A stretch of DNA of 64,000 bases, from contig JAGMUV010000002.1 of the NCBI GenBank assembly GCA_020744425.1, positions 1,408,501-1,472,500 on the forward strand, read 5' to 3'. Below are positions 47,951 through 60,287 of the stretch, one piece after another; positions within the stretch are counted from its first letter, which is position 1, and each line of letters begins with the position of its first letter. The notes under the pieces were generated by a model that did not search any database, had not been told where the DNA came from, and worked only from the letters and a program-made list of their open reading frames with translations. The position numbers and the translations under genes are program-made. The stretch comes from Dactylonectria macrodidyma (Eukaryota; Ascomycota; Sordariomycetes; Hypocreales; Nectriaceae).

Positions 47951-49803
47951 GACGGCCAGGGCAGATACGCTGGCCACTCAGGCTTTGTAACTAAGACCCC
48001 TTCAAGGCCCATTATCAGCTCATGTTCGCGCCGATGTCTCATGCGCCGCCCATGTTCTGTAGCCTTCCAAGCCGATCGATCAACTGGACCCGTGATCCGG
48101 CATGAAGGATGGGTCCATCGAGAGTTCAAAGCCGAGCCAGTGTCGATCCGTGTCATCTTGCTTGGCCTTCGTCAGCCGTGGCACAAGAAACATTGGCAGA
48201 GGAAGAACTCATTCCTGGTTGGAACCACACAGTGGGGTCCGCGAGACCTGCCACGCAACCCGACTCGGGTGATGTATGGAATCCCATTGATCTATCTCTC
48301 CACTGCAGAAACCCATCTTCATTTATTTTCCGCCCAATCCATCAGCATATCCCAGTCGAATTAAGCAATTGTCAGACGATCTCCTGATGTCAAAAAAGAT
48401 ACAAGCCACTAGGATTAGAGCATGACGTGAAGTGGACGTAGATCCTCAATGTGGGTTTGCTCACGTAAGGGTCCTCACCTCCATCCGTCTTCGGGATGAT
48501 TAGCAAACCACTTTCATCCAAACACCTACGAAGTAACTTATGTCAAGTCCGTTTTTAAGCGGCGATCCTGAGGGGTTCTAGGCATAACTCTGTCTACTTT
48601 CCACCACATACATTTACACATCTTTCAACACAATACATCTCCTCATGCCACACAATCTTCCGTGTTTCCTTTTGTCATCCTTTCCACACATCAACCCTCA
48701 GAGCTGAAATGGACAACACACACGCGCTACCGGCAGATTTCCTCATTCACTTGCAAGCTCAAAGACAGTGTGTGGACAGAAAGACTAGAACTTCCATTTG
48801 TAGAGCTGGCAGGGCTTCTCGAAAGTGACGGCCAGGAAGCTACCTAATCCCTCCATTGCCCAATTGGTTTTACTCCTTTTTAGCCCGTCTTAATATTGCG
48901 AGTGTTGCGAGCACGCAAAAGACAACAATGAGGCACGCCTATGGCGTCGGCCTAAGTTCCATACCTTTATCATATCCATATGTTGGTATCGAGTCATTCC
49001 AATATGACCCTGTTTCCTTTCCATCTCCTTCTCTAATTAACGATGTTATTCGCGAATCCCCCAAAGAGTCCCAAAAAGCCGGATTAAAACAAAGAGTCGA
49101 GAAGGTTTCAAAACGGGCTCAAAATGAGCCAAAGCAGTCAGTGCCAGAATAGTCGTCCACGCATGGTGTTGAAGTGGTGGTTGATGTGGATGCTGAGAGC
49201 CAACTGAGTAACCGGGTATGTGCAAAAATAATGCCAGGCAACATGACGACCCAACCTCAGGAATCCAGCCCTCCCCGTCAACGGGTTGTTGAATCGCCAG
49301 GAGCAAATGCCCTCAGCAAAAGTAGGGCCGATGAGACCACAATGAAACAATGTACTCCGGATGAGTAACAATAAAAAGGCAATGAAAGACGGCCAGCTCT
49401 AAGCTCGTCGTGCCACCCATCATGCAATATGCCCAGCCAAATTTTCAAGGTACTGCCCCGTGCTGATGTCGACAGACATCAACGTAATGTTTGAATGGCA
49501 AACCCTCGCGTAGGTCAACTCCCGCGTTGTTTTCCCGCAATCTGAAGGTTATCCTCAATGCCAGAACGGAATGCCGACCAAATTCAGAGTCGCCAAGAAT
49601 GAAAATGATGTGAAAATGGAGGAGAGAATATAAGAAATGTGTAGAGAGAAGCCGTGTCATCGTGAGGATAGTGATATGATCTAGAGGATGCACCTCAATC
49701 ATGATGGGCGACACGACCACCCTTGGCCCAGCCAGCCAGCCCAAAGCCGAACCTGTTTCAGCGAAATAATGGAGCCCCAAAACGCCGCGCATGCAGAAAA
49801 GTA

Positions 49804-50853
49804 TTATACAGAACCGAGACGAAGGAGAGCCTCGACGGCCTCTCGCTCCTGTGCGTCGGAAGTGCCCGCCAATACCGAAAAGTCGATGTTTGCTGGTTGA
49901 GGCGGGCGAGCCATGCCGGAGCCAGCGGAGAAAGACCGAAGCCCGCCAGGGGTATATACAGAAGAAGAGTTGAAGCCGCGGTCCGTCTGGGCCGCAGCCA
50001 TGTTGGGGTAGGATTCAGCCCGGAGGGCTGCAGCGCCCATCGTTGCCCAATCCTCATCGTCAGTCACATCCTCCGGATCGTCATTCATAACAACGTCGTC
50101 ATCTGGCGCTTCGGAGCACGAGGCGGACGCGTAGCCATCCATGGACATCTTGTCGGCCTCATTCTCCATGGTGGAGATGTCGTGGTCGTCATCATGAGAA
50201 AAATGAGCGGATCCTCCGCCGCTCGACGCAGCGACTCGAAGTCGGTCCTGGCCTCTAGTCTTGGTGATGGGGATGCCGGTGCCGTATGAAGAAGGCGGCG
50301 TGCCCTGGCGGTGACGCGCCGGCTGTCCTCTTTGACGGGCATCCCATCGACCCCATCCAACCTTTTCAAACTCCACATCTCTTTCCAAACCACCGCCCTC
50401 TCCTCCCCGGCCTTCCAACGCTCCGACAACAAGTCTGCGCGCCTTGGTAGGAGGGATCCCAGAGAATCCCGGAACCGAGGTGGTCAGGTATCCCATGATG
50501 TGTCTGATGGCCAGGGGACCATGGTTGAGCAGGATGTCAGGCAGGTGGTATTTGGAGAGGAGGGCGCTGGTGATAGCGCCCGAGGTCTCGAGGAGAGCAG
50601 GCGAGACCGACCGACCGTTGTCGGTAGGTTCGTGAAGGTCGAGGTCCGAGTCGATAGGCTCGAGCCTAGCATTCTGAAGCTGCGCCTTGAGGCCGTGAGG
50701 CGGGAGGGCAGGAGAGATGGAGTTAGGGGGGGTAGGGAGGGGTTGAGATCGTGTCACAGTCGCAGGGACACTCCGAGCCGCTACAACAGTTAAGTTGTCT
50801 CGGCTCAAGGAGGCCTGGGGGATATCGCGGGCAGCCGCTGCCATGGTAGCCAT
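49804..50853 (-). CDS. STB3: Stb3-like Sin3-binding protein
   Basis: An intronless coding region of 349 residues. The conserved STB3 domain lies near residues 93-145: ITSALLSKYHLPDILLNHG, then LAIRHIMGYLTTSVPGFSG and PPTKARRLVVGALE. In yeast, Stb3 binds ribosomal RNA processing element (RRPE) promoter sites and recruits the Sin3-Rpd3 deacetylase to repress ribosome-biogenesis genes when TOR signalling is low. The middle is Gly/Ser-rich and then acidic (DDDVVMNDDPEDVTDDED). The C-terminus ends with a short conserved helix (EREAVEALLRLGSV). The start at 50853 has ATG nine bases before a second ATG; either may serve. A likely 5'-UTR intron spans 50893-51055: donor CAG/GTACGT, a CTAAC branch site, acceptor TTGTAG. 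The DNA target in this fungus is not shown. Confidence 0.86.
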   Translation of the reverse strand: MATMAAAARDIPQASLSRDNLTVVAARSVPATVTRSQPLPTPPNSISPALPPHGLKAQLQNARLEPIDSDLDLHEPTDNGRSVSPALLETSGAITSALLSKYHLPDILLNHGPLAIRHIMGYLTTSVPGFSGIPPTKARRLVVGALEGRGGEGGGLERDVEFEKVGWGRWDARQRGQPARHRQGTPPSSYGTGIPITKTRGQDRLRVAASSGGGSAHFSHDDDHDISTMENEADKMSMDGYASASCSEAPDDDVVMNDDPEDVTDDEDWATMGAAALRAESYPNMAAAQTDRGFNSSSVYTPGGLRSFSAGSGMARPPQPANIDFSVLAGTSDAQEREAVEALLRLGSV

Positions 50854-53800
50854 GATTACCGGTATTCGGTTTAGGTTCGCTTCCGAACGAGTCTACAAGA
50901 GAGAAAAAGGCAAAGGTTAGCAACAGAGTATTTTTGAGAGATAATGATAGCGATGCGACGCGATCTTTGCAAGATGGGAGAAAGGAAGAGACGTGGTGGT
51001 GGTGATATGGTATGTTGACTCATGCGCCGCGGCGCAAGGAAAGAGCGATACGTACCTGGTTCAGAAGCTGGGAGTACTAATCGCTGACAACAGTGAAGCT
51101 GGAGCGACGGAACGATAGTGGCAGGCCTGGCAGAGCGGTCGTGATGATCTGGACTGTGACAGATAACTCTGGGTGTGAATGTGTGTTTCTTGTGCGGTGT
51201 TGTTGTTGCTTGGAGAGGAGGAAAGGGAGGGCCAGGCATGCGAAGGTTGGATACAAGTATAAAGCAACCCGGGCAGGTGAGCATGAGTCTGTGAGTCTTG
51301 CGGTTGGTACGTATCTCCGGTACGTATCTACCTACGTAGTACTGACAAACCCGACCAAACTGGATAAGGTACCTAGGGTAGGGAACGAGTGAGAGCGATA
51401 GGCGCAGCCGGGGGGGGGGGGCGTGTAATTCCAGTGAACAAGTGTGTGGCATCTCTTTACCGTGACAACACCATCGTGATGCTAAACCAACGCCCCCCAT
51501 CCTCTACCAAATCCTCCACCCAATCCTTTCCACCCAATTCTTCTCCACCCAAACGTGCACCAGTGCATCCGTGTATGTAGCAACAAAGAACTGTGCATTC
51601 AACGCTGTACGAGTTATGCAGGTAAGCCTGGTAACGGTGGGTCTCCGTTGACCCCAAACCAGGCCTTGCCTCTCCCCCAAGTCCCCCGTGGGCCGTGTTT
51701 TCAATCATCGCGCACGGCGTTGGCATAGCGCGTTCAGTGGCTTGATGATAAGCTTGGAGGGAATGCGACGCTCACTCATCAATCACCCTCTGTTGCCGTG
51801 TCGCCATGTCGCCATAATAATCGCCCTGGATGTCAGCGTCCCAACCCAACCATGCCTCTCATTAAAGTCTCCCCCTTTCATGTCCTTGTCCATGTCTCTG
51901 TTTTTGTCATTGTTTTCATTCTTCTTGATCCAATTTTACAATTTCTGTCAAATATCAACCCTCATTGTGTGCACAAGCCATAATACCGGCCGCCATCGAC
52001 CCGGATGCCCTTCCGCACGGGGCCGGTAGCCCATGGAGACGGGACACAGCATCGCTGGCAAGGCCTAGGGGAGCTATCCGGGTAAGCGAAAGGAGATAAT
52101 TGCCGTTTGATTCAGCGCAGAGTCCGCCATGAGGCTCGTTCCCTCACTCTGTTATTTCCTCCTTTTGCAAAAGTTACTGTACCCAGTACCATGGTCGAGC
52201 TAGCAGCTGGTTCATGCTAGGGTCGGGGCATTTCGGCTCTAACCCTCTGGACCCTCTCCCCCACCATCTTCGATGAATGTTGATGGGCCTGCGATGCCAC
52301 GGAGTGAGTGTTTTTAGAGTGTGATTGAGGAGCATGCATGAAGACCACCGTTTGGAGACTCTCAATACCTGCTCCCAGCACCGTCTCTTGTCGTCATCAT
52401 GCTTCCTTCTCCAACAAGTCGCCGGCCTCAAGTTTAGTACCCACTCCGTGTCGTCGGACCGGCGCTTCGGCTTGCATACAAGTCCTAGGGTTCAGGGCTC
52501 CTCTGCCGGCCCTCGTGTGGATGCCGGCTGGTTCTCATGCTTCAATTGGCACTGCTCAGTCTTATCCCTTGGGTCTAAGCAGCCCTCTCAAAAGTCGTAG
52601 CAGCAACAAAGAATAGGTCTGGGGAAATGTTAGCGCGCACACTTCACAACAGCGCAAGCCATTCGATGGCTCCATCAATAGTCAAGCCAACGCCTCCCAC
52701 CCCTAAGCCCACGAGTGCTACCGGACCTGAGAGATTGGGGCAATGTCCCGGGTTAGGCTTTGGCTGAGCGCCAACCCGACTCCATCCATTCACCTAAGGT
52801 GCCCACATTCCTTCAGCGCCGGTCTGGCCGCCGCACCGCAGTCCATGGCTTGGTCTTCATGTGAACCTCGTTTGATGTCCTTGATTGGGGCGTATGCACG
52901 TTTCTTGGTGGCGGGATTCACCTTTGTTGGGGCAGGGCACGCAGCAGGAAATCACACACTCGCCCTCAAGTCATCAGCGTCATCATGGCAACCTGGGCGA
53001 AAATTCACCACATCACAGGTCCCGGAAACATGGCCGTCGTCATGACATGCATCCCATCCCCGTACCCAGCCCAGGCGTCGCAGCGCAAAGTGGGTTCTTC
53101 TTCCAGGAGTGGCCCCCCTAATTCCTCTAATTCCTGGCACATGGCACATGGCAGGATCCAAGAGCCGGCCCAATTTCCATCACCCTTCTAGGCCTTCAGC
53201 GGGTGACAGGGCTTGTGGGAAGTTCTGTGACATGACCATAGAGTCGTCAACAAATGCTCATTATGTGCATATGTATGTACGTATTCCGAACGCACTTACA
53301 CACGCATCCGAATTGTAGAATAATCAAGGGACAAAGGCTAGGCGGCTGCTTAACCTCAGCCACATCCGATAAAGGTGGGTGTGATGCTATCATTCTGGAT
53401 GTCCTGGACTTGATGGGTACTGAAATCGTTCCCGTGTCACCGTGTCACCTCATGTATCCGCACGGTCCTGTCACCACCCCAGATTCGTAGTCTCCTGCCC
53501 CTGGAATTATGTGTATCGTCTTCCCGTCGCGCAAGGTTGGCGTCAAGATAACGACTAACCTAGGGCTTGGTCACTTAGACCCATCCTCCGTGCTCGCCAT
53601 CTGACTCTGGCCGTGGCTTGACTCTGATGGATTTCTTCCGACGCGGCCAGACGATTCAAGTCGTGATGTTTTCGCGTCCTTGTGACATGTCCTCCTCCAT
53701 CTCAGATAGTGTCCCACACTCGCCGGAATGGAACCCAATCAGGCTGGACTGGTTTTGTATCGGGTTTCCATCGCAGCGCCCAGAACATCGTGAGGGATGG

Positions 53801-54885
53801 CCGGCCATGAGTCCGAATGGCTGCAGTCAGCGTGTACCTGCTGAGCATCAGCAGCCCCAGGTTCTAAAGCGGCAAATTCGCGCAATGCCTCCCACGGCTT
53901 CTCCATGCTTCCACAGAATGGCCAGGTGTGCGTACCTGTCTGAACCAGGCTGTTCCCCCTCCCAGCGAGTGAGCATGCAACCATCACGTTCCCCGTCGCC
54001 CCCCTAATGATTGGGCTCGTGATGCCGTAATAACTAGAGACAAGCTGCCCTTTGTGGCCAGCGCCGCTACTCGACAGGGCCCTCGCCCACTGCCGATGGA
54101 GGCACGTCGCCTGTGAAACTTCCCCTCTTGGTGCCTCCTCGAATCAAGGATTATTCTGTGGCCCATCATCCATTGAGACGACCCCACGTTGTACAACACT
54201 GCATCGTGGGCCTTCCTCGAAAGGCGGCGGTGGTTCTCTATTCCGCTATTAGGCCCAGCCATAGAAGAGGGGAGCATGGGGGCCACGGGGGCGGGCGCGC
54301 TGATAGCAACTCGTCAATCCAGCCGCCACTGGTTCGCTATGTCGCTCCATCACTCCCGTTGCCCCGCGGGTGCTGCGCCCAGGATGACGATTATCACATC
54401 TCGCGGGGTGCAAAGAAGGCACTACTTTTAGTGATCCCGGTCTATCCCGCTCCGGCTCATCGTGCGGAGGAGGCGTGAGTCCAATGTCCCAACCGGGTGG
54501 TTGACGCACAACGCCATTCTCATGGACCGGATGCACCACAACGACTCGTTCGGCCAAAGTCACCCCGCCGCCAAGTGCTCATTGAGGGCGTGTTTATTAG
54601 TATATCCCGCCGCCATGTTTCGAGTCAAATCATCACGACGCTCAATCACATCATCTGGATCGTACGTGTGCGTTAGCCAATTAGTTGATAGGCTTGATAA
54701 CAGTCCCGAACATCGGAAAGTCGCTCGCTCCACACTTGGGGCGTGCAGATACGGTTCCGCCGGATCTTCAACCACAAGGTTCGGCAAGTAAACCTGGTGA
54801 TAGTATCGACAGTGCCCAACTCAAGTTGTGTGTTGTGGCCATGACCAAGGGTATGCAAACCCTGGGCAACCGAACTTGGGGCCCA
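50854..54885. other. Intergenic region between STB3-like gene and TOP3
   Basis: The first 200-600 bases hold the spliced leader and promoter of the STB3-like gene. A 12-G run lies at 51410-51421. The rest, to the TOP3 3' end, has only short ORFs without domains. Confidence 0.5.
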
Positions 54886-57144
54886 TCAGCTCCCAGGTCG
54901 TGAAAAAACAAATTCACGGCACGCCTAGCCCATGTCAGTCAGTGTGTAGCACGTTTGTGCTCCTAAGACGGGACTTACGGCTCGTAGAACGTCCAGTTTC
55001 TCTTGTGTCTGCATGAACACATGGCGGTACTGGGCAATACTCTCTCGAAGGACCACCTCTTTAGTCGTACGGCCTTCGCATATGGCCTTCATCTTCAATT
55101 CCATCTCTTTTCGGAGAAAAGGCTTGCCGAGACTCGTCTCAAAGTTCATTCGGTCGAAGCCCAGAATGAGGGCCACCCCCAGCTGCGTCGGGACGAATAC
55201 TTTCACCCCTCTCCGGGTCCCGGCTGACGAGGTTCCTCCTCGACCTCGGCCACCTCTGCCACCCCGTCCGCCCCGTCCTCGGCCTTCTCTTGCAGGCGGA
55301 GCTTCGTCCGGCTCCTCATCGCCCGCTGACGCCTGGCCCGATCGATCAATTGTAGCAACGTATTCCCTGTCTTGAATCTTCTGGATATGCTCAGCCATGG
55401 TTGCGTCAGTGCCGATCCCGTTGACATCCATGAGTGCGATTAGATCCGCCTCGGTGAGGTACTCGGGTGGCGAGGTCTTTCCTTCGGCCATCAACGCCTC
55501 GGTGGGTTGAAATCGTTCGCCCACTGTGAATTTTGGAAGCTCAACCGAGTTGTTCCAGTTTTCGTAGATGAAAACATCAAGATAGTTCCTCTCCAGCACA
55601 ATCACCCCGTGGGCGCTGAATATTTCTTCGCCATATTCCAGGTCGGCGTTAGTTGCCATGCCTTTGGCATCGTCTGAGCAACAGGCCAGGAAGCGTCGGA
55701 CGACGTATTCATAGAGCCGGCCCTCATCAAAGCTCAAGACGCTTGGTGCAGCATATGTGATTGGGTGGATGGGCGGATGGGCCTTGTCATCATGCCTGCC
55801 TTCTCTGGGTTGTTGAAAAGCTCCATCCACGAGTGCTTGGGAAAATGGTCCCCATCTTTGATCCGGTGTCTGCTTCTGAACGAGAGCTCTGAGATTCATG
55901 CCCCTGTCAAAACGGTCCGTTTCGGTTCTTGGATAGCTTATGAATCCCTTGTTGTAGAGCCCCTCGGCGATGGTCATGGCCTGCTGACCAGTCATGCGCA
56001 AGAGACGTGTCGCGGCCTTTTGTAACTCGACAGTTGTGAGTGGCAGTGGCTTGAATTTCCGGGTTGGTTTCTCGTGGACCTTAGTCACTGTGGCAGTCTT
56101 AGCTGCGAGACATCTCTCGTATAATATGACTGTTGACATTCGATCAAAGAGATGATTCCGCTGCCAATGAAAATTGACCTTCTTGTTCTCTCGGTTGTGC
56201 ATCATCTTGATACTCCAGAATGGTTCTGGCACGAAATTTTTCACGCGAAAGTAACGGTCGACAACGAAGCCGAGGGTCGGAAATTGGCATGATCCTTTTC
56301 TGTCAGCACATATCCCGCGGATCTCTATTGAATCACTCACCATAGCTCAGTGTCAGGTTCTCCATCGGCCCGCCCAATGGCCTCAGGTTATTCGTGATAA
56401 ATCGAGTGAAGGCATAACCGATACGCAGATCCAACTCGATCCTAGTGGATACGGCATCGACTTGTTTCTCATCCAGGTTTGCCAAACTTCTCGCTGCCGA
56501 GAGGACGTGACTGCCAAGGTCCATCAGTCGGAGTTGGGAAGTATGGGAATCACAATTCGGGTGCCACATACGCTCGTTCAATGTTGCTAAACCTAGCGCG
56601 CTTGACCTGGATGCTTGCATTCCCGGCCTGTGCCGCTTTGACAATCTCGTGGCCTATGTGCTCACCTTCACGATCGCAATCGGTCCAAATCACTAAAAGT
56701 CGGGCATATCGAGCTTGAGATTCGAGGTTTTTCGCAATAGTTTTCTTGTCCTGTATATATGGTCAGCATGGCCAATGTTGCGAGTGCTTTTGCATACTCA
56801 CATCGTGAACAGTCGTCAAGACTGGTGCTCTGAAGAGCGATTCTGGCGGAGGATGACTCCAATTCTTGTATTCTGGTGTAAATTCGAGGTTGGTTAAGTG
56901 GCCTGTCACGCAGGTCATGGTGACGGAGCATTTTCCCCATGGTGAGCCAAAGTCGAAGTCGAACGAGTAGTTCTTTATGTACTGGTTCCGCGTATTGTGC
57001 TGGCAGCTATGGTCAGCATGTGTGTGGCAGAGGCTTTGAACAATCTGAGTGGACGTAACTCACGGTCGTATGAGAGCCGCCAGAGAGATGGCCAGCCACA
57101 GCCTTTGAGATAGACGGCTTTTCAGCCACGCAGAGAACTCTCAT
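54886..57144 (-). CDS. TOP3: DNA topoisomerase III (type IA)
   Basis: Six minus-strand exons: 57144-57064, 56999-56802, 56750-56572, 56510-56341, 56294-54979 and 54924-54886, giving 660 residues, close to yeast Top3. Top3 passes single DNA strands and, with RecQ helicase and Rmi1, dissolves double Holliday junctions. The Toprim domain has CVAEKPSISKAVAG and WTDCDREGEHIGHEI (the DxDxE metal triad). The catalytic Tyr is in GFISYPRTETDRF, about residue 330. The motif DVNGIGTDATMAEHI is also typical. A run of RGG repeats (about 545-563) splits the conserved C-terminal part, which resumes at KVFVPTQLGVALILG. The last exon of 13 codons is the least certain; without it the frame runs 17 residues past the donor at 54978. 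It shares a 638-bp divergent upstream region with the DUF1295 gene. Confidence 0.95.
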
Positions 57145-57782
57145 GTTTGCATTCGTGTGGCATCGCGGTTGAGATCGCGGAAACGGGTCACGGGGATGTG
57201 GCCTCAGGCGTGACCCATCAGAGTTGAGGCAAGCACAGCACAATGAGGGAGGAGGCAGACGCGTCAAAGGGCCTCGGCAACAAAGATTGTTCGTGTATCG
57301 GCTTTATCATGCTCCTCCCCTAGATTTGTCTCAACTCAACCACCCCGATGTACCAATGAGCCCACTTTCGCTGCCTACAACCCGTGCCCTCGAATGTCGT
57401 GGAGGTTGAAGCTTGACCGCTGCCGATTGAAAAGTCGGCACGCGTCGAAAAAGAGATCCCAATGTGGGTTTTAGTGAGGTGCCGTTGGCGGAAGGCCAGT
57501 AACGTCCAGGCGGGTCTCAGCACTCAACCACCAGCCACAGCGGCTCCATCCGCTGGCGAGGCGATCTCTCTGCGGGAGCGTTGGCCGCTATTCGAACCCC
57601 ACAGGCTCTACCGCAGCAGTCCAGTTCCGGGCGGGGCTGAGCTTAAAGTGGCTCCTAGCTGTCAGTCCTTTATTATCTATGACGTTCACAGTCCCCGAGT
57701 CTTTCCAACATCACCAGCACGACATTGCAACCACATCACACAAGTTCCCAAAGCTCCCTGTCCGTATCTTCAAGCTCTCATT
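57145..57782. promoter_or_regulatory. Divergent promoter region, TOP3 (-) and DUF1295 gene (+)
   Basis: These 638 bases separate two start codons that point away from each other. They should contain both promoters. No ORF with coding character lies inside. Confidence 0.6.
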
Positions 57783-59024
57783 ATGGCTATTCCACTTCTC
57801 AAGTCTCTTGAGGACTGTGGGAGTTTCTCAAAAACTGTCGAGCCATTTCTGCCCCAGCTCTATGCCTTGCCAAACCAGATCCTCGCAAACATCGCCAACC
57901 CTGCTGCCCTATCCCAGCTCTATCTCGATACAAACCCGCTGATCTCGGCATTTGCGGCTTCCCTGGTCTTGGGCTTCGTTTTTCTCGTTGTATCTGAGAT
58001 CAACCGGAATTGGTCCCAGGTTGATCGCATGTGGAGTCTCCTACCCAACCTCTACATCATCCACATTGCTGTTTGGGCTCGCCTTGCCGGCATGCCACAC
58101 GCGCGGATCGATCTCATTGCCATTTTTAGCACCGTTTGGAGTGTAAGATCTCACTTGAAATTTCCCCTTCGGGCTTGCTGACAGCCTACAGTGCCGGTTG
58201 ACATACAATTACTGGCGAAAGGGTGGGTATAATGTCGGGTCTGAGGATTACAGGTGGTGAGCTAGGGCCCCATGTCCTAATGGAACGCATCGCTTACTCT
58301 CTGCAGGGCGATTGTCAAGAGCTACGTGCCTGACTTCATCTTCTTCATTTTCAATGTTACGTTCATTTCTTTTATTCAGAGCGTCCTACTCTTCGCCATT
58401 TCAGCTATCCCAGCATACAACATCCAACTCTCGACCCAGTTCGAGAGTGACATCACAACAGCCGATATTTCTTTTTTTGTCTTGGAAGTTGCCCTTGTTG
58501 TCAGCGAGTGGTTCAGCGATGGCCAGCAGTGGAGTAAGTTCTTACCTACACCATCTACCATACGGCCTTGAGCATGGCCGGCTAACTGGCGGCAATCAGC
58601 CTACCAAGCCGCCAAACACAAGTATCTGAAGGATGCACAATTACCCAAGGGCTTCAATCAGGCAGACCTTGATCGAGGCTTCATAGCCTCGGGAATGTGG
58701 GCATACAGCAGGCACCCCAACTTTTTCGCCGAGCAGACGATCTGGTTTGTTCTCTACCAGTGGAGCTGCTTCGCAACGAGCAACCTTTATAATTGGACAT
58801 TTGCCGGAGCCTGTTCCTTGATCCTGCTCTTCCAGGGCTCGACGTGGCTGACTGAGGCGATCACCCGAAACAAATACCCTGAGTATTCGGCATACCAGAA
58901 GCAGGTAGCCAGGTTTTTTCCGACTTCGCTTCAGGGATATCGAGCACCCGTTCAGCAGCCAAAGGTCATCAGGACCAGCGAGCTCGAGGATCATCAACAA
59001 CATGAGACAAAGAAAGAATTGTAG
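57783..59024 (+). CDS. DUF1295 multi-pass membrane protein (steroid 5-alpha-reductase-like fold)
   Basis: Four exons: 57783-58142, 58192-58256, 58307-58533 and 58600-59024, encoding 358 residues. Several hydrophobic helices are visible (AASLVLGFVFLVVSEI, IIHIAVWARLAG, FIFFIFNVTFISFIQSVLLF, LVVSEWFSD). The DUF1295 signatures are VDRMWSLLPNLY, RLTYNYWRKGGY with EDYRW, and SGMWAYSRHPNFFAEQTIW with its conserved Arg-His-Pro-Asn. The end carries ITRNKYPEYSAYQKQVARFF. This family is related to steroid 5-alpha-reductases and isoprenylcysteine methyltransferases; most fungal members lack a proven substrate. Splicing restores SEDYRWAIVKSY and QQWTYQAAKHKYL. The frame runs upstream to 57462, but the ATG at 57783 is chosen because the residues before it are not conserved-looking. 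Confidence 0.9.
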
Positions 59025-59213
59025 ACTCACCTTGGCTGAGCAATCACGTCCTAAATTTCCTCATTTGAGTGGCGCCAGAGGTCCACAGGCGCGATTTATA
59101 TGTAGAATAGAGAGATCAATCACTATAGAATATCAACGGGAAGCGAATGCTAGATACTGGACCAGTGTATTTCTAGTGTCCAAAGTCTAAAGGTCTATAG
59201 AGTCTAATCTAAC

Positions 59214-60287
59214 TCAAATCAGAAGGTCGCTCAGTTTATCAGCATAATGTGAAGGAATAGCAATAGGATCATCTTTCTCCCAGTCTGACTTCTGATTCAC
59301 ACCTGTGGCGACATGCAGAGTACCTCCCAGCTTTCCCTCGATACCGAACTTGATGTCAGTGTTCAGTCTATCGCCGATCATGCAGGTCCGGGCCCTGTCT
59401 AGCTGAAACTTTCCCTCGACAGCATCCATCATGGCCTGGCTGGGTTTTCCTAGCGCTAGGGGCTGCTGGCCCGAGGCATAGACGAGAGGTACATGTACCG
59501 ATCCCGCGCCGAGGAAGAAGTCGTGGTGCATGGGCAAAGTGGAATCGACGTTGGTGGCGAGGAAGATGGCTCCGCGCTTGAGGTAATGCAGGCCCACGGC
59601 GAGCTTGAGATAGTTGATGTGGAAGTCGAGGCCGCACAGCACAATGCCAACGTCGTCATCCAACATGGAGCCGTCCGCAATGGCCTTGAAGTCCTCTGGC
59701 GAGATGTCTCGTCGGTAGGTAGGGTCCGTGCCGCCAATGTACGGGATGCCCTCTGATTCGAGTTCTTCCTCCACGCCAGCCTCGCCGATGATGTAGACCT
59801 TATTCTTATCCTCGGGGAGCTTGAGAATACGGCTAATGTAGATGGCGGCTGAGTAGCTGGAGCCAAAGATGTCATCGACCTCGCTAGGGATTCCCAGCTT
59901 TGTGAGCTTCTTGAGGTACTCCGAGCGAGACTTTGTTGAGTTGTTTGTCACGAAGACTGTTCTCTTTCCTTAGGTGGCTGTGAGTGATTGTCCTGATGTG
60001 GCGCTGGGTTATACTCAACCTTTCGATCTCAGGAGAGCGATAGTCTCAGGAATGCCCTCAAAGATATGGTCACCCGACCAAAGAACACCTGCATAATTTC
60101 TTTAGTTTTTGTCCTCGTTTTCTGGGCCAAAAAAACATACCATCGCAGTCGAAAAGAAAAGTCTGCCGCACGAGTAAGCGTTGAAGAATGCTGACGGCTG
60201 AACGACTAAATCACTCACATCAAACTTGTCAATGAATTCAGCGACCGCGGCAGAGTCGCCGGTGAGGTACTTGGGTGTCGCAGTCAT
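59214..60287 (-). CDS. PHO13: HAD-family phosphatase, Pho13/phosphoglycolate phosphatase type
   Basis: Four minus-strand exons: 60287-60219, 60162-60141, 60088-60020 and 59968-59214, giving 304 residues. HAD motif I, FLFDCDGVLW, is split across the 22-nt exon 2 and exon 3, with nucleophile Asp28 and acid-base Asp30. Motif II is VFVTNNSTKS. The C2-type cap follows (residues about 90-205, with IGEAGVEEELESEGI and LCGLDFHINY). Motif III Lys is in LALGKPSQAMMDAV and motif IV is CMIGDRLNTDIKFG. The enzyme class hydrolyses 4-nitrophenyl phosphate in vitro; in cells it removes side products such as 2-phosphoglycolate and 4-phosphoerythronate. It is probably cytosolic; no targeting signal is seen. 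The 22-nt exon is essential to build motif I, so the model is secure. Confidence 0.94.

Larger units (their letters stand above)
44937..49803. other. Long upstream region of pacC and 3' flank of STB3
   Basis: About 4.9 kb with no supported gene. The first 1.9 kb upstream of pacC contains two clusters of PacC-type hexamers, two short tandem repeats and a 20-C run. The rest has only short ORFs without domains, plus TACGTA-type palindromes near 47919-47950. The right end should be the 3' UTR of the STB3-like gene. Confidence 0.5.

Noticed and set aside
57555..57640. Minus-strand sequence resembling a tRNA T-loop (GGTTCGAATAG)
   Set aside because: The flanking bases do not pair as a T-stem and no acceptor or anticodon arm can be built.
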